Source: Ruegeria sp. THAF57 (lineage in GTDB: Bacteria; Pseudomonadota; Alphaproteobacteria; Rhodobacterales; Rhodobacteraceae). From it: DNA of 64,000 nucleotides. The stretch's first letter is position 1. Every line of letters starts with the position of its first letter. The notes beneath the pieces were generated by a model. It did not search any database. It was not told the DNA's origin and was given only the letters and a program-made list of their open reading frames with translations. The stretch covers positions 496,001-560,000 of the forward strand of contig NZ_CAIWNQ010000002.1 of the NCBI RefSeq assembly GCF_903914075.1, in the 5' to 3' direction. This document shows positions 48,481 to 57,715 of this stretch, one piece after another. A program made the position numbers and the translations under genes.

Positions 48481-50454
48481 TCATTCCGCCGCCACCTTGT
48501 GCTGTGCCGCCGGTACAACCGCTGCGTCGATGATTTGCAGCGTTGCACTGATCGACCCCTTGCGCCCGTCCTCATAGGTCACTTCCGTCGTGGTCGAGAC
48601 ATTGGGCGAGCCATCATAGAGGGCAGCAATAATGTCGTGGAACTTCTCCTCGACGAACCTACGGCGCACCTTGCGGGTTCGGGTCATCTCACCATCATCG
48701 GCGTCAAGTTCCTTGTGCAGAACCACAAAGCGATGCACCTGACAGCCCGACAACATCTCATCGGCCGCGACCGACTTGTTCACCTCTTCCACATGGGCCT
48801 TGATAGTCTCTAACACGCGGGGATGGCTGGTCAGTTCCTGATACGACGCATAGGCAACGTTGTTGCGTTCTGCCCAGTTACCCACCGCCATCAAGTCAAT
48901 ATTGATGAAGGCCACGCAACGATCCTTGCCGTTTCCAAACAGCACAACCTCAAGGATGTCAGGGTAGAACTTCAGCTTGTTCTCGACATATTTAGGCGCA
49001 AACATCGATCCGTCGGCCATCTTGCCCACATCCTTGGCGCGGTCGATAATCCGCAGATGGCCGCTGCTTTCCTCGATGAACCCGGCGTCCCCGGTCGCGA
49101 CCCAGCCCTCGGCATCCTTGGTGGAGGCGGTCGAATCCGGATTGTTGTAGTATTCCACGAACACACCTGGCGAACGGTAGTGAATCTCGCCACTGTCATC
49201 GACCTTCAGCTCGACCGCGGGTGAGGGCACGCCAACCGTATCGGCGCGCACTTCGCCATCGGGCTGCTGGGTGATGAACACCGTGGCCTCGGTCTGGCCA
49301 TAAAGCTGTTTGAGATTGATCCCCAACGAGCGGTAAAAGTCGAAAATCTCGGGCCCGATCGCCTCACCCGCCGTATAGCCCACACGGAACCGCCCATAGC
49401 CCAGCGTATCCTTGAGCGGGCCATAAACCAGCAAATTGCCCAGCGCGTATTTCATCTTGTCGCCAAAACTGACCGGCTTACCATCCAACAGCAGGCCACC
49501 GACTTTTTTGGCGTGGGCCATGAAATTATGGAACATCTTCCGCTTCAGGCTGCCCGCGTCCTCCATGCGAATCATCACATTGGTTAGCTGGGTCTCGAAA
49601 ACGCGCGGCGGGGCAAAGAAATAGGTTGGCCCGATCTCGCGCAGGTCAGTCATCATCGTATCGGCACTTTCGGGGCAGTTCACACAGAAGCCGCACCAAT
49701 AGGCCTGACCGATGGAAAAGATGAAATCACCCACCCAGGCCATCGGCAGGTAGGACAGTATGTCTTCGTTACGGGTCAGGTGGTCGAACTCAGAAGAATT
49801 CTTTGCGCTTTCGATCACGTTGCGGTTCGACAGCACCACGCCCTTGGGCTTTCCGGTCGTGCCCGAGGTATAAAGCATCACGCAGGTGTCGTCATAGGTG
49901 ATCGCCGCGATCCGCTTGTCCAGCTCGGTGTCGAACCGCGCGTGTCCCGCGCTGCCTTCGGCCATAATGTCGTCCAGAGCGTTCATCTGGGAATGGTCGT
50001 ATTTCCGCATCCCGCGCTTGTCGGTATAAAGGATGTGTTTGACCTGATGCAGGTTTTCCTGAATCTCGATGACCTTGTCGACCTGCTCCTGATCACCGCA
50101 GACAACGTATTTCGCGCCGCAATGTTCCAGCACATAGGCCATCTCTTCAGCGACCGAGTCCTGATACAGAGGCACCGGTACAGCACCCACCATCTGCGCG
50201 GCTACCATAGACCAGTAATGCGCCGGGCGGTTTCGCCCGATCACGGCGATATGGTCACCCTTTTCCACGCCGATTTCCAGAAATCCCAGCGCCAGTTTAC
50301 GGATTTCAGCGGCGGCCTCGGCCCAGGACCAGCATTGCCAGATCCCGAATTCCTTTTCCCGGTAGGCCGGGGAATCCCCGAACTGCGTCGCATTGCGATG
50401 TAGCAGCGCCGGAAGAGAGGTCATCCCTTCAGCGCCCGACTGCGTCTGAGCCAA
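48481..50454 (-). CDS. AMP-dependent acyl-CoA synthetase-like ligase
   Basis: This 657-residue adenylate-forming ligase of the long-chain acyl-CoA synthetase type has the P-loop motif MLYTSGTTGKPKGVVLSNRN, YGQTEATVF in the middle and GDAGFIEESSGHLRIIDRAKD near the A8 hinge. I place the start at TTG 50454 because GGGAGGAG precedes it at ideal spacing, while ATG 50424 has none. It is the first gene of the HAAT operon, so an imported carboxylic acid is probably activated to its CoA ester here. Two ligases in one operon suggest two substrates or steps. Confidence 0.9.
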   Translation of the reverse strand: MAQTQSGAEGMTSLPALLHRNATQFGDSPAYREKEFGIWQCWSWAEAAAEIRKLALGFLEIGVEKGDHIAVIGRNRPAHYWSMVAAQMVGAVPVPLYQDSVAEEMAYVLEHCGAKYVVCGDQEQVDKVIEIQENLHQVKHILYTDKRGMRKYDHSQMNALDDIMAEGSAGHARFDTELDKRIAAITYDDTCVMLYTSGTTGKPKGVVLSNRNVIESAKNSSEFDHLTRNEDILSYLPMAWVGDFIFSIGQAYWCGFCVNCPESADTMMTDLREIGPTYFFAPPRVFETQLTNVMIRMEDAGSLKRKMFHNFMAHAKKVGGLLLDGKPVSFGDKMKYALGNLLVYGPLKDTLGYGRFRVGYTAGEAIGPEIFDFYRSLGINLKQLYGQTEATVFITQQPDGEVRADTVGVPSPAVELKVDDSGEIHYRSPGVFVEYYNNPDSTASTKDAEGWVATGDAGFIEESSGHLRIIDRAKDVGKMADGSMFAPKYVENKLKFYPDILEVVLFGNGKDRCVAFINIDLMAVGNWAERNNVAYASYQELTSHPRVLETIKAHVEEVNKSVAADEMLSGCQVHRFVVLHKELDADDGEMTRTRKVRRRFVEEKFHDIIAALYDGSPNVSTTTEVTYEDGRKGSISATLQIIDAAVVPAAQHKVAAE

Positions 50455-50757
50455 TCTCTTTCTCCTCCCTATCCAACCCCTCCCTTGGGTCGGAAATGGC
50501 GGGTCCGGTTCAGACCCGGACACCACTGCCCCTACGACGGGACACGTGGACGATCAGCGGCAAGTTTTGCCTGATGTTTTCTCAATTCTTACGAATTGTA
50601 ACAGGGGGTGCGGTACAGCGCTCAGACATATCTCTACCCTTGTCGCCGCAAGGCTGAAGAATGTGTCAGGAATTTCAAGATTATGTCGAATTTCCGAGCT
50701 AATTCCCACTTAACCAACTGAATAATTTAGGTCATTGGGAAATTATCAGGACACTTT

Positions 50758-51210
50758 ATGAAACGCATTGTTCTTTCGAGTATCCTGTTAACTGCTGCTG
50801 CGGGCTGCGCTCCTGAACCCGTTCAAATGGCTGCTCCATTTCATTACAACGGGAATTACTACATGGCCGGAGACAATGCCTGTGCAAGGGTGACACAAGT
50901 CGCTAAAGGCAGGGTCATGTGCACAAACACGGCTGGTCAAAATACCGGATACCGGGATGCGATGAGCGACCAGCAGTTACAGATGTATAGGCACAATCAA
51001 TTAATGGCACAGCAGAGACGCGCTCAGGCCGCTGCGGAACAGGCCGCTCTCATGCAGCAGATGCAACACGCCTCGAATTCCATCCAGTTATCAACGCCGC
51101 AGTATACGCCAATGCCTGCTCCGGTAGTGGCGCCAATCAGCATGCCCGGTAGCAATACTATTTCTTGTATCAGTGTTTCGGACGGCTTTTACACAAACTG
51201 CCGCTACTAA
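50758..51210 (+). CDS. Small putative lipoprotein
   Basis: This 150-residue protein has a lipobox-like N-terminus: hydrophobic residues 5-16 followed by Cys17 (TAAAGC). The rest is Gln- and Ala-rich (HNQLMAQQRRAQAAAEQAA) and ends with two Cys (ISCISV, YTNCRY). It has its own upstream gap of about 230 bases, with CAGGA before the ATG. It is likely exported and lipid-anchored; no function is recognised. Confidence 0.75.
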   Translation: MKRIVLSSILLTAAAGCAPEPVQMAAPFHYNGNYYMAGDNACARVTQVAKGRVMCTNTAGQNTGYRDAMSDQQLQMYRHNQLMAQQRRAQAAAEQAALMQQMQHASNSIQLSTPQYTPMPAPVVAPISMPGSNTISCISVSDGFYTNCRY

Positions 51211-51260
51211 AATCACGTAGTTAAGAACCCGTACCGCTGTATGCAGTTCGTCTATCCTTG

Positions 51261-51285
51261 CGGGCCCGCTAAATTAGTTGGCCCG
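51261..51285. terminator. Hairpin between lipoprotein gene and mutT
   Basis: Arms CGGGCC (51261-51266) and GGCCCG (51280-51285) enclose a 13-base AT-rich loop between two convergent genes. There is no clear T run on either side, so termination is plausible but weakly supported. Confidence 0.4.
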
Positions 51286-51303
51286 TGATACTGTGTTGGG
51301 AAT

Positions 51304-51702
51304 CTACAACCAATCCCGCAAAATCGGGATCAGCGGCACATCCGCAGCTGGCATTGGGTAATTCCGCAACTCATTCGCACGCACCCATTTCAACGCCTGC
51401 CCTTCTTTCGACTGCGGTATCCCCTCCCACTTGCGGCAGGCAAAGAGCGGCATCAGCAAATGGAAGTCGTCATAGCTGTGGCTGGCAAAAGTCAGTGGCG
51501 CAAGGCACGAGGCCCAGGTGTTGATGCCCAGTTCTTCCTCCAACTCGCGGATCAGGGCGACCTCGGGGGTTTCGCCGGGTTCGACCTTGCCGCCGGGGAA
51601 CTCCCACAGACCGGCCATGGATTTACCCTCCGGACGCTGCGCCAGCAGCACCCGGCCTTCAACGTCGATCAGGGCGACGGCCGACACCAAAACGGTCTTC
51701 AT
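51304..51702 (-). CDS. mutT: Nudix hydrolase, 8-oxo-dGTP diphosphatase
   Basis: This 132-residue MutT-type Nudix enzyme has an intact Nudix box GGKVEPGETPEVALIRELEEELGI-type pattern (GX5EX7REXXEEXG), preceded by GRVLLAQRPEGKSMAGLWEFPG. It removes oxidised dGTP from the pool. The ATG at 51702 overlaps the argJ stop (ATGA), so the two genes are co-translated. The longer frame to 51861 overlaps argJ and is not expected to be used. Confidence 0.92.
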   Translation of the reverse strand: MKTVLVSAVALIDVEGRVLLAQRPEGKSMAGLWEFPGGKVEPGETPEVALIRELEEELGINTWASCLAPLTFASHSYDDFHLLMPLFACRKWEGIPQSKEGQALKWVRANELRNYPMPAADVPLIPILRDWL

Positions 51703-52925
51703 GAACGATAATCCGCGTTGATTTCGATATAGCCATGGGTCAGGTCGCAGGTCCAAACGGTCGATGCGCCCTCGCCCAGCCCCAGATCGACGGCGATCAC
51801 CAGATCCTGACCTTTCATGTAGGCGGCGGCGTCTTCCTCGCGGTAATCGGGGCTGACCCAACCCTTCTCGGCCACAAGGATATCACCGAAAGAGATACTC
51901 AGACGGTCGCGGTCGGCGGCGGCACCGGATTTGCCGACAGCCATGACCACGCGGCCCCAGTTCGGGTCTTCACCCGCAATCGCCGTTTTCACCAGCGGTG
52001 AGTTCGCAATCGCCAGCCCATGCACCTTGGCATCCGCGTCCGAGGCCGCACCGGTCACACGGATTTCCACGAATTTCGTGGCCCCTTCCCCATCACGCAC
52101 CACCTGCTGTGCAAGGTCCAGCATCACCGCCTCAAGCGCCTGCGCAAAACCCGCGTTGCCAGTGGCATCCACGCCCGAGGCCCCGGTTGCACACAACAAT
52201 AGTGTATCCGAGGTCGAGGTATCGCTGTCCACCGTGATGCAGTTGAACGTGCGATCCGTCTGCGCGCCCAGCATCGCTTGCAGCGCCGATTGCTCGACCT
52301 GCGCGTCGGTGAAGATGTAAACCAACATCGTTGCCATATCCGGCGCGATCATGCCCGACCCCTTGGCAATCCCTGAAATAGAGACTGTTTTTCCGTCAAT
52401 CTCGACCTGCGCCGAGGCCCCTTTGGGGAAGGTATCGGTGGTCATGATCGCCCGCGCGGCATCCTCGATCGCGTGTCGGCTGAGGCCCGATTTCAACGTT
52501 TCAAGCTGGGCGGTGATCTTGTCATGGGGCAGCGGTTCACCGATCACGCCGGTTGACGAGGTGAATACCCGTTCCACCGCAACACCAGTGGCCTTGGACA
52601 CGGCCTGCGTCAGCTCGGTCACCGATGTCTGGCCGTAATGCCCAGTAAACGCATTGGCATTGCCTGAATTCACAAGAATCGCCGCCGGGCCATCGCTGAC
52701 CCTGCCGATCTTGTCCTGACAATCCAACACTGGTGCAGCGCGGGTGGCCGAACGCGTGAACACCCCCGCCACCGAGGTACCGGGATCCAGCACCGCCAGC
52801 ATCACATCGGTCCGGCCCTGATAGCGCACGCCCGCCTCAACCGTGGCAAAGCGCACCCCGTCAATCGCGGGCAATTCAGGAAACGCCGCCGGAGCCAGCG
52901 GCGAAACTTTGGTGATCGTCGCCAC
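51699..52925 (-). CDS. argJ: Bifunctional ornithine acetyltransferase / N-acetylglutamate synthase
   Basis: This 408-residue ArgJ transfers the acetyl group from N-acetylornithine to glutamate in arginine synthesis. The self-cleavage and nucleophile site is Thr199 in APDMATMLV, preceded by KGSGMIAPD, splitting the protein into alpha and beta chains. It follows the parvulin gene by six bases and overlaps mutT, giving a ppi-argJ-mutT cluster on the minus strand. Confidence 0.96.
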   Translation of the reverse strand: MATITKVSPLAPAAFPELPAIDGVRFATVEAGVRYQGRTDVMLAVLDPGTSVAGVFTRSATRAAPVLDCQDKIGRVSDGPAAILVNSGNANAFTGHYGQTSVTELTQAVSKATGVAVERVFTSSTGVIGEPLPHDKITAQLETLKSGLSRHAIEDAARAIMTTDTFPKGASAQVEIDGKTVSISGIAKGSGMIAPDMATMLVYIFTDAQVEQSALQAMLGAQTDRTFNCITVDSDTSTSDTLLLCATGASGVDATGNAGFAQALEAVMLDLAQQVVRDGEGATKFVEIRVTGAASDADAKVHGLAIANSPLVKTAIAGEDPNWGRVVMAVGKSGAAADRDRLSISFGDILVAEKGWVSPDYREEDAAAYMKGQDLVIAVDLGLGEGASTVWTCDLTHGYIEINADYRS

Positions 52926-52931
52926 GGTCGC

Positions 52932-53780
52932 TTACTCCTGGATCAACTCAATCTGGCGAACGACGTCGGGGCTTACCCCTTCCAATTCGGGCCGCTCGAT
53001 CTGTGCCGCCTCGGTCAATTCTTCGATACGGGCCTGAATCGCTTCGTTTTGAACCGTCTGTGTCAGTTCATCGCGAATAGCGTCCAGTTCTGGGGCTTCG
53101 GATTTGCGTTTGTCATTCAATGTCACGACGTGCCAGCCGAACTGGGTTTGCACTGGGTCGGAAACCTGACCTTGCTCCAGCTCCAGAACGGCGGCCTCAA
53201 ACTCGGGCACCATCTGGCCTTTGCCGAACCATCCCAGTGAACCGCCATTGGGTCCCGACGGGCCTGTCGATTTCTCTTTGGCCAGTTCAGCAAAATCTGC
53301 GCCGTCATCAAGCTGTGTCTTGATTTCCTTTGCCTCGTCTTCCGTCGCCACAAGAATATGGCTGGCGTTGAACTCATCCTCGCCCTCAAACTGCGCATAC
53401 TGCGCGTCGTAGGCGGATTGGATGGCTTCCTCGGTAACCGCATCCTCGACCAGCGCATTCACGGTCTGAACTGCCAGCAACGACCGGGTCTCATTCGCCA
53501 GTGCAAGGGCGTTCAATTTCGTCAGCGCCTCCTGCTGCTGTCCCAGCAATTGCTGCTGGACCAGTTGCTCGATGATGAAGTCGTACAGGACGTCGTCTTC
53601 GATCTGCTGATAGTTGGGCGGCAAGGTCGCAACAGTGGCGATGACGTGGCCCAAAGTGATCTCGTCCCCGTTCACACGGGCGACGACCGTACTGGCATCA
53701 GGCTGTGTTTCGGCGGCCAGCGGCAGGGCCATCGTGGCAGTCAGGGCCAGAGATGGCAGAAAAGTGAAGCCTTTGGGCAT
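52932..53780 (-). CDS. Parvulin-type peptidyl-prolyl isomerase
   Basis: This 282-residue periplasmic protein has a signal peptide (about 1-23), an N-terminal helical chaperone part and a PpiC-like rotamase domain (about 135-225) with SHILVATEDEAKEI, GGSLGWFGKGQMVPEFE and TQFGWHVVTLNDKR. It probably helps fold outer-membrane or exported proteins. It is transcribed divergently from secA and six bases ahead of argJ. Confidence 0.92.
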   Translation of the reverse strand: MPKGFTFLPSLALTATMALPLAAETQPDASTVVARVNGDEITLGHVIATVATLPPNYQQIEDDVLYDFIIEQLVQQQLLGQQQEALTKLNALALANETRSLLAVQTVNALVEDAVTEEAIQSAYDAQYAQFEGEDEFNASHILVATEDEAKEIKTQLDDGADFAELAKEKSTGPSGPNGGSLGWFGKGQMVPEFEAAVLELEQGQVSDPVQTQFGWHVVTLNDKRKSEAPELDAIRDELTQTVQNEAIQARIEELTEAAQIERPELEGVSPDVVRQIELIQE

Positions 53781-53818
53781 TGAATCATCCTATTTCTTTG
53801 CCACGACGGGGCGCAGCG

Positions 53819-53847
53819 TTGACACTCAGGAACCTGCCGCTTACATC
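53819..53847 (+). promoter_or_regulatory. Candidate sigma70 promoter of secA
   Basis: TTGACA (53819-53824), a 17-base spacer and TACATC (53842-53847) lie about 110 bases before the secA start in the gap between the divergent parvulin and secA genes. The -35 is perfect; the -10 is only partial. Confidence 0.5.
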
Positions 53848-53956
53848 GCTTTGAAGCCTTGGACAGGGCCGCCTTTCACCCCCCGTATCTATGGGTTGCG
53901 CGCAAGGTGGGCAAGCCTGTCGCAACCAAGACAAGAACAGATCCGCTGGAGTGAAC

Positions 53957-56674
53957 ATGCTGGGACTCGGAACGCTCGCCAAAAAGGTGTTCGGAACACC
54001 GAACGACCGCAAGATCAAGGCGACCCGCCCGCTGATCGAACAGATCAACGCGCTGGAGCCCGAGTTCGAGAAATTGTCCGATGAGGGTCTGATCGAAAAG
54101 ACTGCCGAGCTGCGTAAACGCGCGCTGGACGGCGAGAGCCTGGATGCCCTTCTACCCGAAGCCTTTGCCAATGTCCGCGAAGGGGCCAAGCGCGCCTTGG
54201 GTCTGCGCGCGTTCGACGTGCAGTTGATGGGCGGGGTCTTCCTGCATCAGGGCAACATCTCGGAAATGAAAACGGGTGAGGGCAAGACGCTGGTCGCCAC
54301 CTTCCCCGCTTATCTGAACGCGCTGACCGGCAAGGGCGTTCATGTTGTAACGGTGAACGAATACCTAGCCAAGCGCGACTCGGAATGGATGGGCAAGGTG
54401 TTCGGCGCTGTCGGCATGACCACTGGTGTTATCTGGTCGGGCCAGCCCGATGCCGAGAAAAAAGCCGCCTATGCCTGTGACGTGACCTACGCCACCAACA
54501 ACGAACTGGGCTTTGACTATCTGCGCGACAATATGAAGGCCGACCTGGCCGAGATTTATCAGGTCCACCACAACTTTGCGATCGTGGACGAAGTTGACTC
54601 GATCCTGATTGACGAGGCTCGGACGCCGCTGATCATCTCGGGCCCGTCGCAGGACCGGTCCGAGCTTTATACCACGATTGATGCGCTGATCCCGTCCTTG
54701 CAGGACGACCACTTCTCGTTGGACGAAAAATCCCGCAGCGTGACCTTTACGGATGAGGGCAACGAGTTCCTCGAGCAGCAACTGATCGCCGGCGGACTGA
54801 TCCCCGAAGGCCATTCACTGTATGATCCCGAAAGCACCACAGTTGTTCACCATGTGAATCAGGGCCTGCGCGCGCACAAGCTGTTCACGCGCGACAAGGA
54901 TTACATCGTGCGTGATGGCAACGTGGTTCTGATCGACGAATTCACCGGCCGTATGATGCCGGGCCGCCGTCTGTCAGAAGGTCTGCATCAGGCCATCGAA
55001 GCCAAGGAAGGCGTGCCTATTCAGCCGGAGAACGTGACGCTGGCCAGCGTGACCTTCCAGAACTATTTCCGTCTGTATGACAAGCTGGGCGGCATGACCG
55101 GCACCGCGCTGACAGAGGCCGAAGAATTTCAGGAAATTTACGGTCTGGGCGTGGTCGAGGTTCCGACCAACAAGCCGATCGCCCGTGCGGATGAAGACGA
55201 TCAGGTTTATCGCACCGCCGGTGAAAAATACGGCGCGATGATCCAGGAAACAAAGGAAGCGCAGGAACGCGGGCAACCCGTCCTTCTGGGCACCACCTCG
55301 ATCGAAAAATCCGAACTTCTGAGCCAGATGCTGACCAAAGAAGGTGTCGAGCACAACGTCCTGAACGCGCGCCAGCACGAGCAAGAGGCGCAGATCGTCG
55401 CCGATGCAGGCCGGTTCGGCGCCGTCACCATCGCCACTAACATGGCGGGCCGCGGCACCGACATCCAGCTTGGCGGCAATGTCGAGATGAAGGTCCTGCA
55501 GGCGCTTGCTGAAAATCCCGAGGCCGACCCTGCCGAGCTTCGCTCTGCCGAGGAATCCCGCCACGCAGAAGAGAAAGATAAGGTTCTGGCTGCAGGTGGT
55601 CTTTATGTCATGGCGTCCGAACGCCACGAAAGCCGCCGCATCGACAACCAGCTGCGCGGCCGTTCCGGCCGACAGGGTGATCCGGGCCGCACCGTGTTCT
55701 ACCTGAGCCTTGAGGATGACCTGATGCGCATCTTCGGATCGGAACGTCTGGATAAGGTCCTGCACACACTGGGCATGAAGGAAGGCGAGGCGATCATTCA
55801 CCCTTGGGTGAACAAATCGCTGGAACGCGCGCAGTCCAAGGTCGAAGGGCGCAACTTCGACATGCGCAAGAACGTCCTGAAATTCGACGACGTCATGAAC
55901 GACCAGCGTAAGGTGGTCTTTAGCCAGCGGCGCGAGATTATGTCGTCGGATGACCTGTCCGAAATCGTGTCTGACATGCGGGAACAGGTGATTGACGACC
56001 TGATCGACGAATACATGCCCCCGAAATCCTACGCCGATCAGTGGGACACCGAGGGTCTTCATGAGGCGGTCAAAGACAAGCTGACCATCGACGCCCCCGT
56101 GCAGGACTGGGCAGCCGAAGAAGGCGTAGATGACGAACTGGTGCGCGAACGCCTGGTCAATGCCTCGGACGAGATGATGGCCCAAAAGGCCGCAGCCTTT
56201 GGCCCCGAGAACATGCGCAACATCGAAAAGCAGGTGTTGCTGAACACAATCGACAGCAAGTGGCGCGAGCATCTGCTGACGCTGGAGCATCTGCGCTCGG
56301 TCGTGGGATTCCGCGGTTACGCCCAGCGCGACCCGCTGAACGAATACAAGAACGAAAGCTTCCAGTTGTTCGAAGGCATGTTGGACAGTCTGCGGGAAAC
56401 TGTAACTCAGCAATTGTCGCGCGTCCGACCGCTGACCGACGAAGAACAGCGCGAGATGTTGGCGCAAATGCAGGCACAGCAGGCACAGGCACAACAAGCC
56501 GTCGATCAGGCGGTGGATCAGGCCGAAGCAGAGGCCGAGGCAGAAGCCTCGGGTGATGCGCGCCCTGGCTTTGTCGAAGATGATCCAAGCACATGGGGCA
56601 ACCCGTCGCGCAACGACAGATGCCCCTGCGGATCAGGGAAAAAATTCAAGCATTGCCACGGTCGCCTGACCTGA
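53957..56674 (+). CDS. secA: Protein translocase motor SecA
   Basis: This 905-residue ATPase drives post-translational export through SecYEG. Walker A GEGKTLVA and the DEAD-like [13 protein letters not shown] are in the first nucleotide-binding domain, and [14 protein letters not shown] is in the second. The C-terminus has an acidic Gln/Ala-rich linker and a SecB-binding zinc finger ([13 protein letters not shown]). The ATG at 53957 follows TGGAGTGAAC and gives the standard [13 protein letters not shown] start; the longer frame adds 22 unlikely residues. Confidence 0.97.
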   Translation: MLGLGTLAKKVFGTPNDRKIKATRPLIEQINALEPEFEKLSDEGLIEKTAELRKRALDGESLDALLPEAFANVREGAKRALGLRAFDVQLMGGVFLHQGNISEMKTGEGKTLVATFPAYLNALTGKGVHVVTVNEYLAKRDSEWMGKVFGAVGMTTGVIWSGQPDAEKKAAYACDVTYATNNELGFDYLRDNMKADLAEIYQVHHNFAIVDEVDSILIDEARTPLIISGPSQDRSELYTTIDALIPSLQDDHFSLDEKSRSVTFTDEGNEFLEQQLIAGGLIPEGHSLYDPESTTVVHHVNQGLRAHKLFTRDKDYIVRDGNVVLIDEFTGRMMPGRRLSEGLHQAIEAKEGVPIQPENVTLASVTFQNYFRLYDKLGGMTGTALTEAEEFQEIYGLGVVEVPTNKPIARADEDDQVYRTAGEKYGAMIQETKEAQERGQPVLLGTTSIEKSELLSQMLTKEGVEHNVLNARQHEQEAQIVADAGRFGAVTIATNMAGRGTDIQLGGNVEMKVLQALAENPEADPAELRSAEESRHAEEKDKVLAAGGLYVMASERHESRRIDNQLRGRSGRQGDPGRTVFYLSLEDDLMRIFGSERLDKVLHTLGMKEGEAIIHPWVNKSLERAQSKVEGRNFDMRKNVLKFDDVMNDQRKVVFSQRREIMSSDDLSEIVSDMREQVIDDLIDEYMPPKSYADQWDTEGLHEAVKDKLTIDAPVQDWAAEEGVDDELVRERLVNASDEMMAQKAAAFGPENMRNIEKQVLLNTIDSKWREHLLTLEHLRSVVGFRGYAQRDPLNEYKNESFQLFEGMLDSLRETVTQQLSRVRPLTDEEQREMLAQMQAQQAQAQQAVDQAVDQAEAEAEAEASGDARPGFVEDDPSTWGNPSRNDRCPCGSGKKFKHCHGRLT

Positions 56675-56707
56675 CGCCGACGTAATTCAGACACAATGAC
56701 TCCGTTT

Positions 56708-56728
56708 CACGGCCACATATTGGCCGTG
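56708..56728 (+). terminator. Hairpin after secA
   Basis: A perfect 8-bp stem, CACGGCCA (56708-56715) with TGGCCGTG (56721-56728) around CATAT, lies 33 bases past the secA stop. A T-poor ATTCATC follows, so it may terminate inefficiently or stabilise the secA mRNA. Confidence 0.5.
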
Positions 56729-56774
56729 ATTCATCTCCAGTATGCGACTCGCTCCTTCAACTGGGGAGGGTGTC

Positions 56775-57692
56775 TTGTTTGTAATTAAGAACTACGTGAC
56801 CACCGGAGGCACGGTCGCCTGTGCCCTTGCGATCGGTTACCTGATGCAGAATGGATCACCTGCGCAGCCGAACGGCACGCAGACCGTTGTCAATGCGACC
56901 GCAATGACAGACCAGGCTTCGATCATCGCCGGGCTGGAGGATATTGTTCTGACCTCCTCGACTCCAGCCACGGACGCGACCCAAACCAGAAAATCCCTGC
57001 AACCCAACCGTTCAGCCCCCTCAGAACCGATGGATTGCAAACTCAGCGCGCGGGCCCGTGCGGTTCCTGGTGCAGCCGCCGCGCTGACTGTCAGGGCTCC
57101 CTGTCACCCCAATCATCGGGTTGAAGTGCTGCACAGTGGTCTGACCGTGACGCAGATGACCGACGAAAAAGGGCGGATGGAGCTGACGCTTCCAGCGTTG
57201 TCCGAATATGCAATCTTTCTGATCTCGGTGGACGATCAGAATGGCACGGTCGCTACCACGCATGTCCCGGACCTGAACCAATACAACCGGATTGCCCTTC
57301 AGTGGACGGGCAAGACCGATCTGCAAATCCATGCCCTTGAATTTGGGGCAAGCTATGGCGGCGCAGGTCATGTTTCCTCTGATCCGAATGCGCAGGGCGC
57401 GGGCAATGTCGTTACTCTTGGCCATTCCGGTTTGGAAAGCGCACGCAATGTCGAAGTGTATTCCTTTCCAGCCGCTCAGGTCAGCCAGTCAGGATCAATT
57501 GCCCTGACGGTCGAAGCCGAAGTGACAGACGCCAACTGCGACCGCGATCTGAGCGTGCAGTCCTTCGAATTGCGCTCGGATCGCCGGCTGACATCGCGCG
57601 AGATGACGCTCAACCTGCCGAATTGCACCCAAACGGGTGAGTTTCTTGTGTTGAATAATCTGATCGAAGACCTGACAATCGCCGCAAACTAA
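56775..57692 (+). CDS. Putative envelope protein of unknown function
   Basis: This roughly 305-residue protein has a hydrophobic N-terminus (MFVIKNYVTTGGTVACALAIGYLM) that could be a signal anchor, followed by beta-strand-rich sequence with several Thr/Ser/Gly repeats and four scattered Cys. I prefer the TTG at 56775, because GGGGAGG is five bases upstream and the product then starts at the hydrophobic segment; ATG 56742 is an alternative. It lies behind secA and 23 bases ahead of the PstS-like/OmpA fusion gene, so the two may act together. I recognise no family. Confidence 0.7.
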   Translation: MFVIKNYVTTGGTVACALAIGYLMQNGSPAQPNGTQTVVNATAMTDQASIIAGLEDIVLTSSTPATDATQTRKSLQPNRSAPSEPMDCKLSARARAVPGAAAALTVRAPCHPNHRVEVLHSGLTVTQMTDEKGRMELTLPALSEYAIFLISVDDQNGTVATTHVPDLNQYNRIALQWTGKTDLQIHALEFGASYGGAGHVSSDPNAQGAGNVVTLGHSGLESARNVEVYSFPAAQVSQSGSIALTVEAEVTDANCDRDLSVQSFELRSDRRLTSREMTLNLPNCTQTGEFLVLNNLIEDLTIAAN

Positions 57693-57715
57693 ACGCAGGC
57701 AGGCTCGATCTTCTT

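Noticed and set aside
54974-56497. 507-codon antisense frame inside secA
   Set aside because: It mirrors secA codons and shows Leu/His/Val/Gln-rich low-information sequence; not a real gene.
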